Origin: Formosa sp. L2A11
GTDB taxonomy: Bacteria > Bacteroidota > Bacteroidia > Flavobacteriales > Flavobacteriaceae
Assembly (NCBI RefSeq): GCF_009796865.1
Contig: NZ_CP047028.1
Span: 744,001 to 808,000, forward strand
DNA length: 64,000 bases
Reading direction: 5' to 3'
Shown here: positions 54,052 to 62,512 of the stretch, one piece after another
How positions within the stretch are numbered: the first letter of the stretch is position 1
How the letters are laid out: every line of letters begins with the position of its first letter
Notes under the pieces: generated by a model
The model's database searches: none
What the model was told of the DNA's origin: nothing
Seen by the model: the letters and a program-made list of their open reading frames with translations, nothing else
Translations under genes and position numbers: made by a program

Positions 54052-54561
54052 ATGAAACAATTTAAAACACTTTTAATAGCAACAGCTTTATTTATTGGCG
54101 CATCATCTTTTGTACAAGCACAAAGTAAAGTTGCTCATATTAATACTCAAGAATTAGTTTCTTCTATGCCAGAAATGAAAACTGCTCAAGCGCAAATGGA
54201 GAAATTAGGAAAAACGTATGAGACTGATATTAAAAACATGGCTTCAGAACTTGACACTAAAGTAAAGCAATATGACGCTGAGTCTGCTACAAAAACTCAA
54301 GAAGAAAATGCTAAGCGTGTTCAAGAAGTACAAACAATGGAACAAAACATTCGTCAGTACCAACAACAAGCTCAAAAAGACATGCAACAAAAAGAAGTAG
54401 ATTTATTAAAACCTATTACTGAAAAAGCAAAAGCTGCAATCTTAAAAGTAGCAAGAGCAGAAGGTTTTGATTATGTACTAGATGCTTCTCAAGGTGGTGG
54501 AGTAATCATGGCAGATGGTAAAAACTTATTAGCAGACGTAAAAAAAGAATTAGGTTTCTAA
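54052..54561 (+). CDS. OmpH/Skp-family periplasmic chaperone
   Basis: The 169-residue protein is of normal Skp length: signal peptide (ends SFVQAQ), SKVAHINTQELVSSMPEMKTAQAQMEKL, a long helical hairpin with RVQEVQTMEQNIRQYQQQAQKDMQQKE, and the closing strand AEGFDYVLDASQGGGVIM. It should form the trimeric clamp that carries outer-membrane proteins to BamA. It follows the longer paralogue by 36 bases; the two probably form an operon. Confidence 0.93.
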   Translation: MKQFKTLLIATALFIGASSFVQAQSKVAHINTQELVSSMPEMKTAQAQMEKLGKTYETDIKNMASELDTKVKQYDAESATKTQEENAKRVQEVQTMEQNIRQYQQQAQKDMQQKEVDLLKPITEKAKAAILKVARAEGFDYVLDASQGGGVIMADGKNLLADVKKELGF

Positions 54562-54584
54562 TTTAATAACGTTAACAATATTCT

Positions 54585-54615
54585 AAAAGCTGCTTTTTTT
54601 AAAGTGGCTTTTTTT
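54585..54615 (+). terminator. Terminator of the Skp pair
   Basis: AAAAGC-TG-CTTT pairs with AAAG-TG-GCTTTT (one internal mismatch) around four T, followed by more T. It covers an in-frame GTG at 54604, which rules that codon out as the murI start. Confidence 0.75.
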
Positions 54616-54622
54616 ATTTTTG
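54615..54622 (+). promoter_or_regulatory. -7 promoter element (TATTTTTG) placed right before murI
   Basis: Exact TAnnTTTG match ending 5 bases before the murI ATG (54628), immediately after the preceding terminator. The transcript would begin at the start codon. Confidence 0.5.
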
Positions 54623-54627
54623 ATATT

Positions 54628-55407
54628 ATGAGTACACAACCAATTGGTATATTTGATTCTGGTGTTGGAGGCACCTCAATTTATAAAGAAATTGAAGCTT
54701 TATTGCCACATGAAAACACCATTTATTTGGCAGATAGTGCCAATGCTCCTTATGGTAATAAATCGCCAGAAGACATTCTTAAATTAAGTATTAAAAACAC
54801 AGAGTATCTTTTAAACTATAATTGCAAGCTTATTGTAGTTGCGTGCAATACAGCAACCACAAATGCTATTAAAGTGCTTAGAGAAACGTATAATATACCA
54901 TTTATAGGTATAGAGCCTGCTATTAAACCAGCATCCTTAAACAGTAAAACAAAAGCAATTGGAATTTTAGCCACAAAAGGCACACTAACTAGCAAGCTTT
55001 TTCACGATACCACAAATTTATATAAAAACGATGTTCAAGTTATTGAGCAAGAAGGAGAAGGTATTGTACCTTTAATTGAAGCAGGAAAGACCTTAAGTGA
55101 AGACATGAAAACTTTACTTAAAATCTATCTAGAACCTATGATAAAGGCCAACATAGACTATTTAGTTTTAGGATGCACCCACTACCCTTACCTCCTACCG
55201 TTACTATTAGAGTTACTACCTAAAGAAGTAAAAATTATAGACTCTGGAGAAGCAGTTGCAAGACAAACTAAAACGATCTTAGAAAAACAAAATTTACTGA
55301 ATACAGAAACACTTTCAGCTAAACATCAGTTTTATTCTAATGGAGATCCAAAAGTTATGAAGACACTTTTAAATGAAGCGTATTCAGTAAATTTCCTAAA
55401 TTTTTAA
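54628..55407 (+). CDS. murI: Glutamate racemase
   Basis: The 259-residue enzyme makes D-glutamate for peptidoglycan. It shows PIGIFDSGVGGTSIYKEI, YLADSANAPYG, the first catalytic cysteine in VVACNTATTNAI, the second in LVLGCTHYPYLLPLL, and VKIIDSGEAVARQTK. The upstream GTG at 54604 lies in the terminator hairpin, so ATG at 54628 is used. It is convergent with the carbonic-anhydrase-like gene, 2 bases between stops. Confidence 0.95.
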   Translation: MSTQPIGIFDSGVGGTSIYKEIEALLPHENTIYLADSANAPYGNKSPEDILKLSIKNTEYLLNYNCKLIVVACNTATTNAIKVLRETYNIPFIGIEPAIKPASLNSKTKAIGILATKGTLTSKLFHDTTNLYKNDVQVIEQEGEGIVPLIEAGKTLSEDMKTLLKIYLEPMIKANIDYLVLGCTHYPYLLPLLLELLPKEVKIIDSGEAVARQTKTILEKQNLLNTETLSAKHQFYSNGDPKVMKTLLNEAYSVNFLNF

Positions 55408-55409
55408 TA

Positions 55410-55925
55410 TTATTCTTCTTTAAACCAGCTAGAATACTTCACATAATTATCTGCAATTCTATTGATTTCGCCAGAAATTAATTCTTGACTAATATCCTTA
55501 ACTTTTTTAGCAGGAACTCCGGCGTAAATACTTCCAGATTTAACAATCGTATTTTTAGTTACAACAGCACCTGCTGCAATAATAGAATTACTTTCAATAA
55601 TACAATCATCCATAACAATACTTCCCATACCAATTAAGACATTATCGTGTATGGTACAGCCATGCACTAAAGCATTATGCCCAATAGATACATTGTTACC
55701 AATAGTTGTAGGTGATTTTTGATATGTTGCATGAATAATAGCACCGTCTTGTACATTTACTTTGTTGCCCATTTTAATAAAATGTACATCGCCACGAAGC
55801 ACTGCATTATACCAAATACTACAATCTTTACCCATACTTACTTCTCCAACAATAGTTGCATTTTCGGCAACAAAACAATCTTCTGGGATCTGTGGAGCGT
55901 GTCCATTAACAGCTTTTATAATCAT
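55410..55925 (-). CDS. Gamma-carbonic-anhydrase-family protein (left-handed beta-helix)
   Basis: The 171-residue hexapeptide-repeat protein has the gamma-CA pattern: DCSIWYNAVLRGDVHFIKMGNKVNVQDGAIIHATYQK, then VSIGHNALVHGCTIHDNVLIGMGSIVMDD. The three metal-binding histidines typical of the family are present (the H of AIIHAT, the H of IGHNAL and the H of LVHGCT). It resembles YrdA/PaaY. Carbonic anhydrase activity is possible but not certain. It follows the PorP gene by 20 bases. Confidence 0.88.
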   Translation of the reverse strand: MIIKAVNGHAPQIPEDCFVAENATIVGEVSMGKDCSIWYNAVLRGDVHFIKMGNKVNVQDGAIIHATYQKSPTTIGNNVSIGHNALVHGCTIHDNVLIGMGSIVMDDCIIESNSIIAAGAVVTKNTIVKSGSIYAGVPAKKVKDISQELISGEINRIADNYVKYSSWFKEE

Positions 55926-55945
55926 AATCTAAGTTTTAAACAAAG

Positions 55946-56953
55946 TTAATTATTGGCAGGCAATCGACCATCATATTTTGGTCTTCTTATATTAAAATTA
56001 TAACCTAAAGAAAACTGATGAAAACCACCATTGTTAAACACAACAGAGTTAGCCTGATAATTATAAGCATAAGAGAATACAAATTGATGGATAGACACAC
56101 CAAAAATTGGTGTAATGTATTGTAGCTTTTGCTTACTTTCTCCTGAACCATCTAAATATTGTGTACCATCTAGACTTACTCTATAAGACAAACCAAAATA
56201 CATATTAGACTTTTCAAAATCTTTATACATTTTAAAATTAAAATCTAAAATAGTCTCTTTGGTTCCTTCTTTATACTGAATCATTACAGAAGGTTCTATA
56301 TCGGTATCAATACGTTTTGTATGAAACACACTTCCAACAGAAAATAAGTAACGTCTTAAATTATTTGTAACTTCAATATCATTATTAATCCCATCGTTTT
56401 TTAAGATGTTTTTAATTGTTGCATGTATATAGGTACTAATAAACTGATAAGACATACCTAAATCCATATTAAAATTAGTAGAACTTTGTTTAATACCAGA
56501 TATAATCGGGTCGAAACCGGCACTTAAAAACTCAGACTCATCTAAATTATATTGAATAAAACCAGCACTTAAACCAAAAGATAACATATTTAAATCGATT
56601 GGATTTCTTGAAAACATCAAGTGGTGTGCATAAGTTAAATATGCTCCTTTCTGGGAATGGTAACCATTTTTATCTGAATACAAAATTCCTCCAATTGCAG
56701 ATGGAGAATACTCATTTACTCGGCCATTAATACTTGCGGTCATTAAACTAGGCGCATCATCCTGCCCCAACCATTGTTGTCTTGCTGTTAACCGTATTTT
56801 TGAAGAAACTGTAGATACACCAGCCATAGAAGGGTGTATCAGATAATTATTATCAGTTAAATAATCTGTATAAATTGGTAAGCCTTCCTGGGCATTACAT
56901 AAGGGAGTAATCAATAAAAAAAAGATAACTAACCTATAAATCCTAAAATTCAT
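55946..56953 (-). CDS. PorP/SprF-family type IX secretion membrane protein
   Basis: The 335-residue protein has a signal peptide (MNFRIYRLVIFFLLITPLCNAQ) and the PorP/SprF pattern: LPIYTDYLTDNNYLIHPSMAGVS, RLTARQQWLGQDDAPSLMTASING, GGILYSDKNGYHSQKGAYLTYAHHL, with a barrel ending FNIRRPKYDGRLPANN. Family members anchor type IX cargo or gliding adhesins such as SprB at the outer membrane. No adhesin gene is adjacent. The frame is open to 57055, but that extension has no signal-like sequence, so the ATG at 56953 is chosen. Confidence 0.88.
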   Translation of the reverse strand: MNFRIYRLVIFFLLITPLCNAQEGLPIYTDYLTDNNYLIHPSMAGVSTVSSKIRLTARQQWLGQDDAPSLMTASINGRVNEYSPSAIGGILYSDKNGYHSQKGAYLTYAHHLMFSRNPIDLNMLSFGLSAGFIQYNLDESEFLSAGFDPIISGIKQSSTNFNMDLGMSYQFISTYIHATIKNILKNDGINNDIEVTNNLRRYLFSVGSVFHTKRIDTDIEPSVMIQYKEGTKETILDFNFKMYKDFEKSNMYFGLSYRVSLDGTQYLDGSGESKQKLQYITPIFGVSIHQFVFSYAYNYQANSVVFNNGGFHQFSLGYNFNIRRPKYDGRLPANN

Positions 56954-57224
56954 GTAAAAAATTCGTTTGCTATTAGTATTAAATTGGAGGGGGTTATTTT
57001 TGGGGATAAAGATAAATATTGTTTCAAATATATAAATTAAGCGGTTAATCTGCACTAATACCCGATGTAAAACGTTAAAAATAAATTAAACAGAAAATAA
57101 AATGCTATAATTAGAATGTATTTTAACATGAGAACACTTAAAATGATATATCATTAAAATAGAACCATCTATTTAACATGCATAATTTAAGACTTATAAA
57201 CCTATAACTGAAATTTAGTTTTAT

Positions 57225-57232
57225 TATTTTTG
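57225..57232 (+). promoter_or_regulatory. -7 promoter element (TATTTTTG) for the Nfu gene
   Basis: Exact TAnnTTTG match 17 bases before the ATG. A 14-bp palindrome (AATGATATATCATT, 57142-57155) lies 70 bases upstream and could be a regulator site. Confidence 0.55.
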
Positions 57233-57249
57233 TGGAAATTATTTTTTAA

Positions 57250-58152
57250 ATGAAGACATTTAGTGTTTCTGTACAAGAAACTACCAATCCAGCAATTATA
57301 AAATTTGAATTAAATCAATTCATAACCAAATATCAAAGTTTCGAGTTTAACAATATAGATGAGGCTAAAAACTCTCCATTAGCACAACAATTATTCTATT
57401 TACCCTTTGTAAAAAAAGTGTATATATCTGCTAATTTTATAGCTGTAGAGCGCTTTAATATCGTAGAATGGAAAGATGTGCAAAACGAAGTTGCGCAACA
57501 AATTGCAGACTATTTAAATAAAGATGGTGTTGTTGTATTAGATGATAGTGCTCCAAAGAAAACCGCTGTTACTGTATATGCAGAAAGCACACCCAATCCT
57601 GGAGTGCAAAAATTTGTTGCGAATAAAAAACTAGTTGCTGCATTATTTGAATTTACCTCTATAGATGAAGCTAAACTATCTCCTTTAGCTTCAGAATTAT
57701 TTCACTTCCCATTTGTAAAAAGCGTATTTATAGACGAAAATTATGTGTCTATTACAAAATACGACGTTGCAGAATGGCAAGATATTACTTTAGAATTACG
57801 TGAATTTATTCGTGAATTTATAGAACAAGGTAAAGATGTTGTATTACCAGAAGCACCAGAAGTTATGGAAAAAACAACACCACAAGTAGATAAATCTTTC
57901 GATAATTTAGACGATATCTCTAAAGAAATTATAAATATTTTAGAAGAATACATAAAACCTGCTGTAGCTAGCGACGGAGGAAACATTCAATTTCAGTCGT
58001 ATGACAGTGATACAAAAACAGTAAAAGTAATATTACAAGGTGCCTGTAGTGGTTGCCCGTCATCTACATTTACTTTAAAGAATGGTATAGAAAATATGCT
58101 AAAAGAAATGTTAAAAGACAAAGTAGAAATTGTTGAGGCTGTTAACGGATAA
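57250..58152 (+). CDS. Nfu-type iron-sulfur carrier with duplicated N-terminal domain
   Basis: The 300-residue protein has two tandem Nfu-N domains (1-about 95 with TTNPAIIKFELNQFIT; about 105-200 with STPNPGVQKFVANKKLV, both followed by SPLAxxLFxxPFVKxV). A C-terminal NifU-like domain follows (about 220-300) with the cluster-binding CxxC in GACSGCPSSTFTLKNGI. It carries and delivers Fe-S clusters in the cytoplasm. Most Nfu proteins have one N-terminal domain. Single gene with its own terminator. Confidence 0.92.
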   Translation: MKTFSVSVQETTNPAIIKFELNQFITKYQSFEFNNIDEAKNSPLAQQLFYLPFVKKVYISANFIAVERFNIVEWKDVQNEVAQQIADYLNKDGVVVLDDSAPKKTAVTVYAESTPNPGVQKFVANKKLVAALFEFTSIDEAKLSPLASELFHFPFVKSVFIDENYVSITKYDVAEWQDITLELREFIREFIEQGKDVVLPEAPEVMEKTTPQVDKSFDNLDDISKEIINILEEYIKPAVASDGGNIQFQSYDSDTKTVKVILQGACSGCPSSTFTLKNGIENMLKEMLKDKVEIVEAVNG

Positions 58153-58183
58153 ACTCATTCACAGAGACTTACAATCTAATTTA

Positions 58184-58234
58184 AATAAGAAAAAACGCAC
58201 AGTATTAACTAATACTGTGCGTTTTTTCTTATTT
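58184..58234 (+). terminator. Terminator of the Nfu gene
   Basis: A stem of about 23 bp built on AACGCACAGTATTA and its complement, with a 3-base loop and six T in the descending arm. It is the strongest hairpin in the window. Confidence 0.9.
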
Positions 58235-58280
58235 AATAATTCTTTATCATCAAAAAAACATTATTATAAATACGTTTTTT

Positions 58281-58288
58281 TAGATTTG
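58281..58288 (+). promoter_or_regulatory. -7 promoter element (TAGATTTG) for the MscS gene
   Basis: Exact TAnnTTTG match 27 bases before the ATG, between the Nfu terminator and the channel gene. Confidence 0.55.
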
Positions 58289-58315
58289 TATCATAAAAAT
58301 TAATTATTATAAAAT

Positions 58316-59131
58316 ATGGATTTAGAAAACATTGACACAGGAAAGTGGCTTGAATTAGGATTAGATTACGGAGTAAAAATAATTGGAGCAATATTAATTT
58401 GGATTATTGGTTCTTGGATCATTAAGAAATTACTTAAAGCTTCTGGTAAACTAATGGATAAAGCGGGTTATGAAAAAAGTTTACAAAGTTTTTTAACAAA
58501 CCTTATTGGTTGGGTGCTAAAAATACTATTAATCATTACACTTTTAGGAACATTAGGTGTACCAACAACATCATTTGCTGCAATTATTGCTGCTGCAGGT
58601 TTAGCTATTGGTTTAGCTTTACAAGGTTCTTTAGGGAATTTTGCTGGAGGAGTATTAATTATGATTTTTAAACCGTTTAAGGTTGGTGAATTAATTGAAG
58701 CTCAAGGAGAAATAGGTGTAGTAAAAGAAATTGAAATTTTCACAACTAAATTAACTGGCTTATCTAATAAAGAAATCATTATTCCTAATGGTACGTTATC
58801 TAACGGAAACATTGTAAACTATAGTACAGAAGGTACTCGTAGAGTAGATTTAGTATTCGGAGTAAGCTATGATTCTGACATTAAGCAAACAAAAGATGTT
58901 TTAATGAACGTATTAACATCTCATCCTAAAGTAATACAAACTCCAGCTCCTACTGTAAACGTTATGGAATTAGCAGATAGTTCTGTAAACTTTGCTGTAA
59001 GACCTTGGTGTAAAGTTGAAGATTATTGGACAGTATTTTTTGATGTTACTGAAAACACTAAAATAGCACTTGATGCAGCTGGAATCGAAATTCCTTTTCC
59101 ACATCAAGTTGAAATTCATAAACAAGCTTAA
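58316..59131 (+). CDS. Small-conductance mechanosensitive channel (MscS family)
   Basis: The 271-residue inner-membrane channel has three spans: about 20-40, 60-82, and the pore helix with the Ala/Gly packing (AAIIAAAGLAIGLALQGSLGNFAGGVLIMIF). The conserved beta domain follows (FKVGELIEAQGEIGVVKEIEIFTTKLTGLSNKEIIIPNGTLSNGNIVNYS), ending in a C-terminal alpha-beta domain (IEIPFPHQVEIHKQA). It opens on membrane tension during osmotic downshock. The stop codon abuts that of the convergent tsaB. Confidence 0.95.
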   Translation: MDLENIDTGKWLELGLDYGVKIIGAILIWIIGSWIIKKLLKASGKLMDKAGYEKSLQSFLTNLIGWVLKILLIITLLGTLGVPTTSFAAIIAAAGLAIGLALQGSLGNFAGGVLIMIFKPFKVGELIEAQGEIGVVKEIEIFTTKLTGLSNKEIIIPNGTLSNGNIVNYSTEGTRRVDLVFGVSYDSDIKQTKDVLMNVLTSHPKVIQTPAPTVNVMELADSSVNFAVRPWCKVEDYWTVFFDVTENTKIALDAAGIEIPFPHQVEIHKQA

Positions 59132-59806
59132 TTATTTAGATTTAGGCTTTAAAGCCACAAAATCTTTTAAATAATAAGGTTCAAAATAGGCGACATCTTC
59201 GATGTCGCTTTTTTTGTACTTCATATCTGCTAAAAACCCCATCTCTCTAGCAGATGGTAATTTATCGTCAATAAATACAGCATTAGGGTGTGTAATAATT
59301 GTCTTTGTTTTTTCTACTCCATTACCTACAAAATACACCTTACCTTCCTCTAAATACTTTTCAAAAGAATGTGCCTCTAAAATTTCGGCTTGCACCTCTC
59401 TTATTTCCTTATAATCTGCAGAATAAATTGCAGAATACACTTCCATTCGTCTTGCATCTAACATCGATACAATTACGCCACCTGTAGCTTTAACTTGATG
59501 TGCCAAAGCTTCTAAAGTAGATACCGAAATTAATGGCTTCTCTAAAGCATAGCAAAGCCCTTTAACGGCAGATACTCCAATTCTTAAACCCGTATAAGAT
59601 CCTGGCCCTTTACTAATGGCTATAGCATCTAATTGAGAGGTTTCAATATTATTTTCTTCTAATAATGCTTTAATATAAACGTGAAGTCTTTCTGCATGAG
59701 AATAGCCTTTATCGTTATCTTCTTTTAAAGCAAAAGTCTCACCATCTTTAGATAGTGAGACCGAACAGTTTGTTGTCGCTGTTTCTACATTTAATAGTAA
59801 TGCCAC
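59132..59806 (-). CDS. tsaB: tRNA threonylcarbamoyladenosine synthesis protein TsaB
   Basis: The 224-residue ASKHA-fold protein (LLLNVETATTNCSVSLSKDG, YSHAERLHVYIKALLEE, ISKGPGSYTGLRIGVSAVKGLCYAL) partners TsaD and TsaE in making t6A37 of ANN-decoding tRNAs. Like other TsaB it lacks the metal-binding histidine pair of TsaD. The start is GTG at 59806. It is the last gene behind the efflux operon (20-base gap) and its stop touches that of the MscS gene, so no separate terminator is present. Confidence 0.93.
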   Translation of the reverse strand: MALLLNVETATTNCSVSLSKDGETFALKEDNDKGYSHAERLHVYIKALLEENNIETSQLDAIAISKGPGSYTGLRIGVSAVKGLCYALEKPLISVSTLEALAHQVKATGGVIVSMLDARRMEVYSAIYSADYKEIREVQAEILEAHSFEKYLEEGKVYFVGNGVEKTKTIITHPNAVFIDDKLPSAREMGFLADMKYKKSDIEDVAYFEPYYLKDFVALKPKSK

Positions 59807-59826
59807 GGTATATGTTTACTTATTAA

Positions 59827-61104
59827 TTATTCTTCTGTTTTTTCTTCTTCTTCTTCAGATTTAGAACCAACTTTATCTCCACTCTTAAGTGTTTTGGTTA
59901 CCATATTGTAAGGCCCTGTAATAACTTGGTCGCCTTCTTCTAATCCTGAAAGAATTTCAATATTAGAATTATCTTGAATTCCGGTCTTAACAACACGAAG
60001 TTTAGCTAATTCTCCATCTTTTACAAAAACACATTCAAATTTTTCTGTTAAATTTGTTTCCTTTGGTGTTGTACTCTTAGACGTTGTTGTATCGTTTTTA
60101 ATTACAATTGCACTAATTGGCACTCCAATAATACCTTTACGTTGTTTTGTAATAATATCTACAGTAGCCGTCATTCCTGGACGGAAAGGTGAATACGATT
60201 TTGGTTTACCTTCTATTAAATCTTTATAAGACTCTTCTAAAATTCTAACTTTTACTTTAAAGTTAGTGACTTGGTCTGAAGTTAAAGCTTCATCTGCAGA
60301 GTTTGCAATCTCGGTTACAATCCCTTTAAATTCTTTCTTTAAATACGCATCTACCTCTACAATTGTAGAATCTCCAATGTTTACTTTAACAATATCATTT
60401 TCATTAACATCGACTTCAACTTCCATGTTATTTAAATTTGCAACACGCATAATCTCGGTTCCAGCCATTTGCTGTGTTCCAACAACACGTTCTCCTAATT
60501 CTGCGTCTAATTTAGAAATAGTTCCGCTCATAGGTGCAAAAATAGTCGTTCTATTTAAATTATCGTTAGCTTCATTTACAGTTGCTCCTGCACTTTGCAT
60601 ATTATAATATGCAGACGATTTAGAGGCTTCGGCAACTTCGTAAGTAGAAATAGCTTTATCCCAATCTGCTTTTGAGATAATCCCTTTGTCAAATAAGGTT
60701 TTATTTCTTTGGTAACTCGCTTTTGCTTCTTTTAAAGAGGCCTCAGCTTGATCTAAACCAGATTTAGCATTCTGAAGTGTTGCTTGAGAACGATTTAAAC
60801 TAGACTGATAAATATCTGGATTTATTTTTACCAATAAATCACCTTTCTTAATCTCTTGCCCTTCACGTACTGGTAAAGCAATAATTTCTCCAGACACTTC
60901 ACTAGATAGTTTAACCTCTATTTCTGGCTGAATTTTTCCTGTTGCAGAAACGGTTTCAATAATATCTATAGTTGAAATTTCCTGTGTTTCAACTTCTTTA
61001 AAATTATTTTGCTTACCAAACCAACCTGCTTTTTTGCCTACGACAAGCAATGCCAGAAGTGCTATAATAATGGAAATAATAAGAATTAACTTTTTCTTCT
61101 TCAT
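59827..61104 (-). CDS. Periplasmic adaptor (HlyD/MacA type), second copy
   Basis: The 425-residue protein has one N-terminal membrane span (KLILIISIIIALLALLVVG), a lipoyl-like barrel-sandwich half (TVSATGKIQPEIEVKLSSEVSGEIIALPVREGQEIKKGDLLVKI) and a coiled-coil hairpin (ATLQNAKSGLDQAEASLKEAKASYQRNKTLFDKGIISKADWDKA). The second lipoyl half is TTIFAPMSGTISKLDAELGERV. It matches MacA-like adaptors that link an ABC permease to TolC. It ends in an acidic tail (KSEEEEEKTEE). It lies 3 bases after the TolC gene. Confidence 0.9.
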   Translation of the reverse strand: MKKKKLILIISIIIALLALLVVGKKAGWFGKQNNFKEVETQEISTIDIIETVSATGKIQPEIEVKLSSEVSGEIIALPVREGQEIKKGDLLVKINPDIYQSSLNRSQATLQNAKSGLDQAEASLKEAKASYQRNKTLFDKGIISKADWDKAISTYEVAEASKSSAYYNMQSAGATVNEANDNLNRTTIFAPMSGTISKLDAELGERVVGTQQMAGTEIMRVANLNNMEVEVDVNENDIVKVNIGDSTIVEVDAYLKKEFKGIVTEIANSADEALTSDQVTNFKVKVRILEESYKDLIEGKPKSYSPFRPGMTATVDIITKQRKGIIGVPISAIVIKNDTTTSKSTTPKETNLTEKFECVFVKDGELAKLRVVKTGIQDNSNIEILSGLEEGDQVITGPYNMVTKTLKSGDKVGSKSEEEEEKTEE

Positions 61105-61107
61105 GGT

Positions 61108-62460
61108 TTAGTTGTCATTAATTTGGTCGATAGGAATTCCAAAATAGAATTCTAAAACTTTTACTTTAAAAATATATTGATACTTTGTTCTAACCACTTC
61201 CGACTGTGCATTCTCGTAAGTAATAGAAGACTGATTAAAATCGAAGGCGTTAGATAACCCTACTGTGTAGCGTTCTTGTGCATATTCAAAAGCTAATTTT
61301 CTAGCTTCGGCAGTTTGCATTGCTGCTTCGTAAGATTTTTTAGCATTTTTAGCATCGTTATATGCTTGATATACTTTAGACTCTAAATCTAAATTTGCTT
61401 GTTCTAATAAATATTTTGAACGCTCTACATTTACTTGGCTACGTTTTACGTTATTTCGAGTTGTAAACCCATTAAAGATAGGCACACTAAGTTGTAAACC
61501 TAAAGAAGTCCCATCAAACGTTGATAACTGATCCATAAATGCCATTTCTTTACCGGTAGTAAAATCTAAATTTGTACTAGACCAATATGTACTGTAACCC
61601 ATATATGCACTTAAGGTAGGGTAATATAATGTTCTTGAAAGTTCTAAATCTTTTTTTGCCAACTCTAAATTTGTTTCGGCAACCTTAACATCGTAAACTT
61701 CTTCTTTAGCTTTTGCTATGATTGTTGAAGCATCTTCTTCGAGAATAGAATCTGGAAACAGTCCATAATCTTCTTCTGCAATATCAAAATTCTTATAATC
61801 TTCAATCTGTAATAATTGAGCTAAACCTATTTTTGTGATAAATAAATCATTTTCTGCAGCTATAATTTGTTGAATCTGTGTTGCATCTGTAGCTTTAATT
61901 TCTAACAAATCTCCTTGCGGCAATACACCTGCATCTACCAATTCTTTAGTACGCTCTAAATTTTCTTTGGTAATTTGATTCTGTGACTCTAAAACTTTTA
62001 TTTGTTCTTTATTATATAAAATATCAACAAAAGCATTCGCTACATATATAGAAATATCGTCTCTCATTTTATCTAATTGATATTGAGATGCGATAATATT
62101 AATTTTAGCACGTTGTAACGATTTCCAGTTTTGTAATCCTGAAAACAAGTTAACTCCAGTGTTAATTCCTCCACTCGCAGATCTAAACGTTTGATTTTCG
62201 AATTGGTTTGTTGTTGGATTAATGTTTGCACCTGTATTTATGCTAAATGATGAATTTGCGCTTAACGTAGGCATAAAATCCATTATAGCCTGCGATTTAT
62301 CTAAATCCGTCAACTTAGAATCTAATTCAGATTGTTTGATGGATATATTGTTTTCTAATGCATAATCTACGCAGGCTTCAAGCGTCCATAGTTTATCATC
62401 TTGTGCGTAAATGGTTATTCCGCTAAAAAGGAAAAGGCCTAAAAGTGTTATTTTTTTCAT
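61108..62460 (-). CDS. TolC-family outer-membrane efflux protein
   Basis: The 450-residue protein has a signal peptide (ends TIYAQ), then two OEP repeats: KLWTLEACVDYALENNISIKQSELD and DVKVAETNLELAKKDLELSRTLYYPTLSAYMGYSTYW, each with long helices (for example ERTKELVDAGVLPQGDLLEIKATDAT). It forms the trimeric outer-membrane and periplasmic tunnel. It sits between two adaptor genes in an export operon. Confidence 0.93.
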   Translation of the reverse strand: MKKITLLGLFLFSGITIYAQDDKLWTLEACVDYALENNISIKQSELDSKLTDLDKSQAIMDFMPTLSANSSFSINTGANINPTTNQFENQTFRSASGGINTGVNLFSGLQNWKSLQRAKINIIASQYQLDKMRDDISIYVANAFVDILYNKEQIKVLESQNQITKENLERTKELVDAGVLPQGDLLEIKATDATQIQQIIAAENDLFITKIGLAQLLQIEDYKNFDIAEEDYGLFPDSILEEDASTIIAKAKEEVYDVKVAETNLELAKKDLELSRTLYYPTLSAYMGYSTYWSSTNLDFTTGKEMAFMDQLSTFDGTSLGLQLSVPIFNGFTTRNNVKRSQVNVERSKYLLEQANLDLESKVYQAYNDAKNAKKSYEAAMQTAEARKLAFEYAQERYTVGLSNAFDFNQSSITYENAQSEVVRTKYQYIFKVKVLEFYFGIPIDQINDN

Positions 62461-62512
62461 AATTACATTATCAGTCTAAAAATAGTTAAAAGTGTTACAC
62501 TCAATGGTTAAT

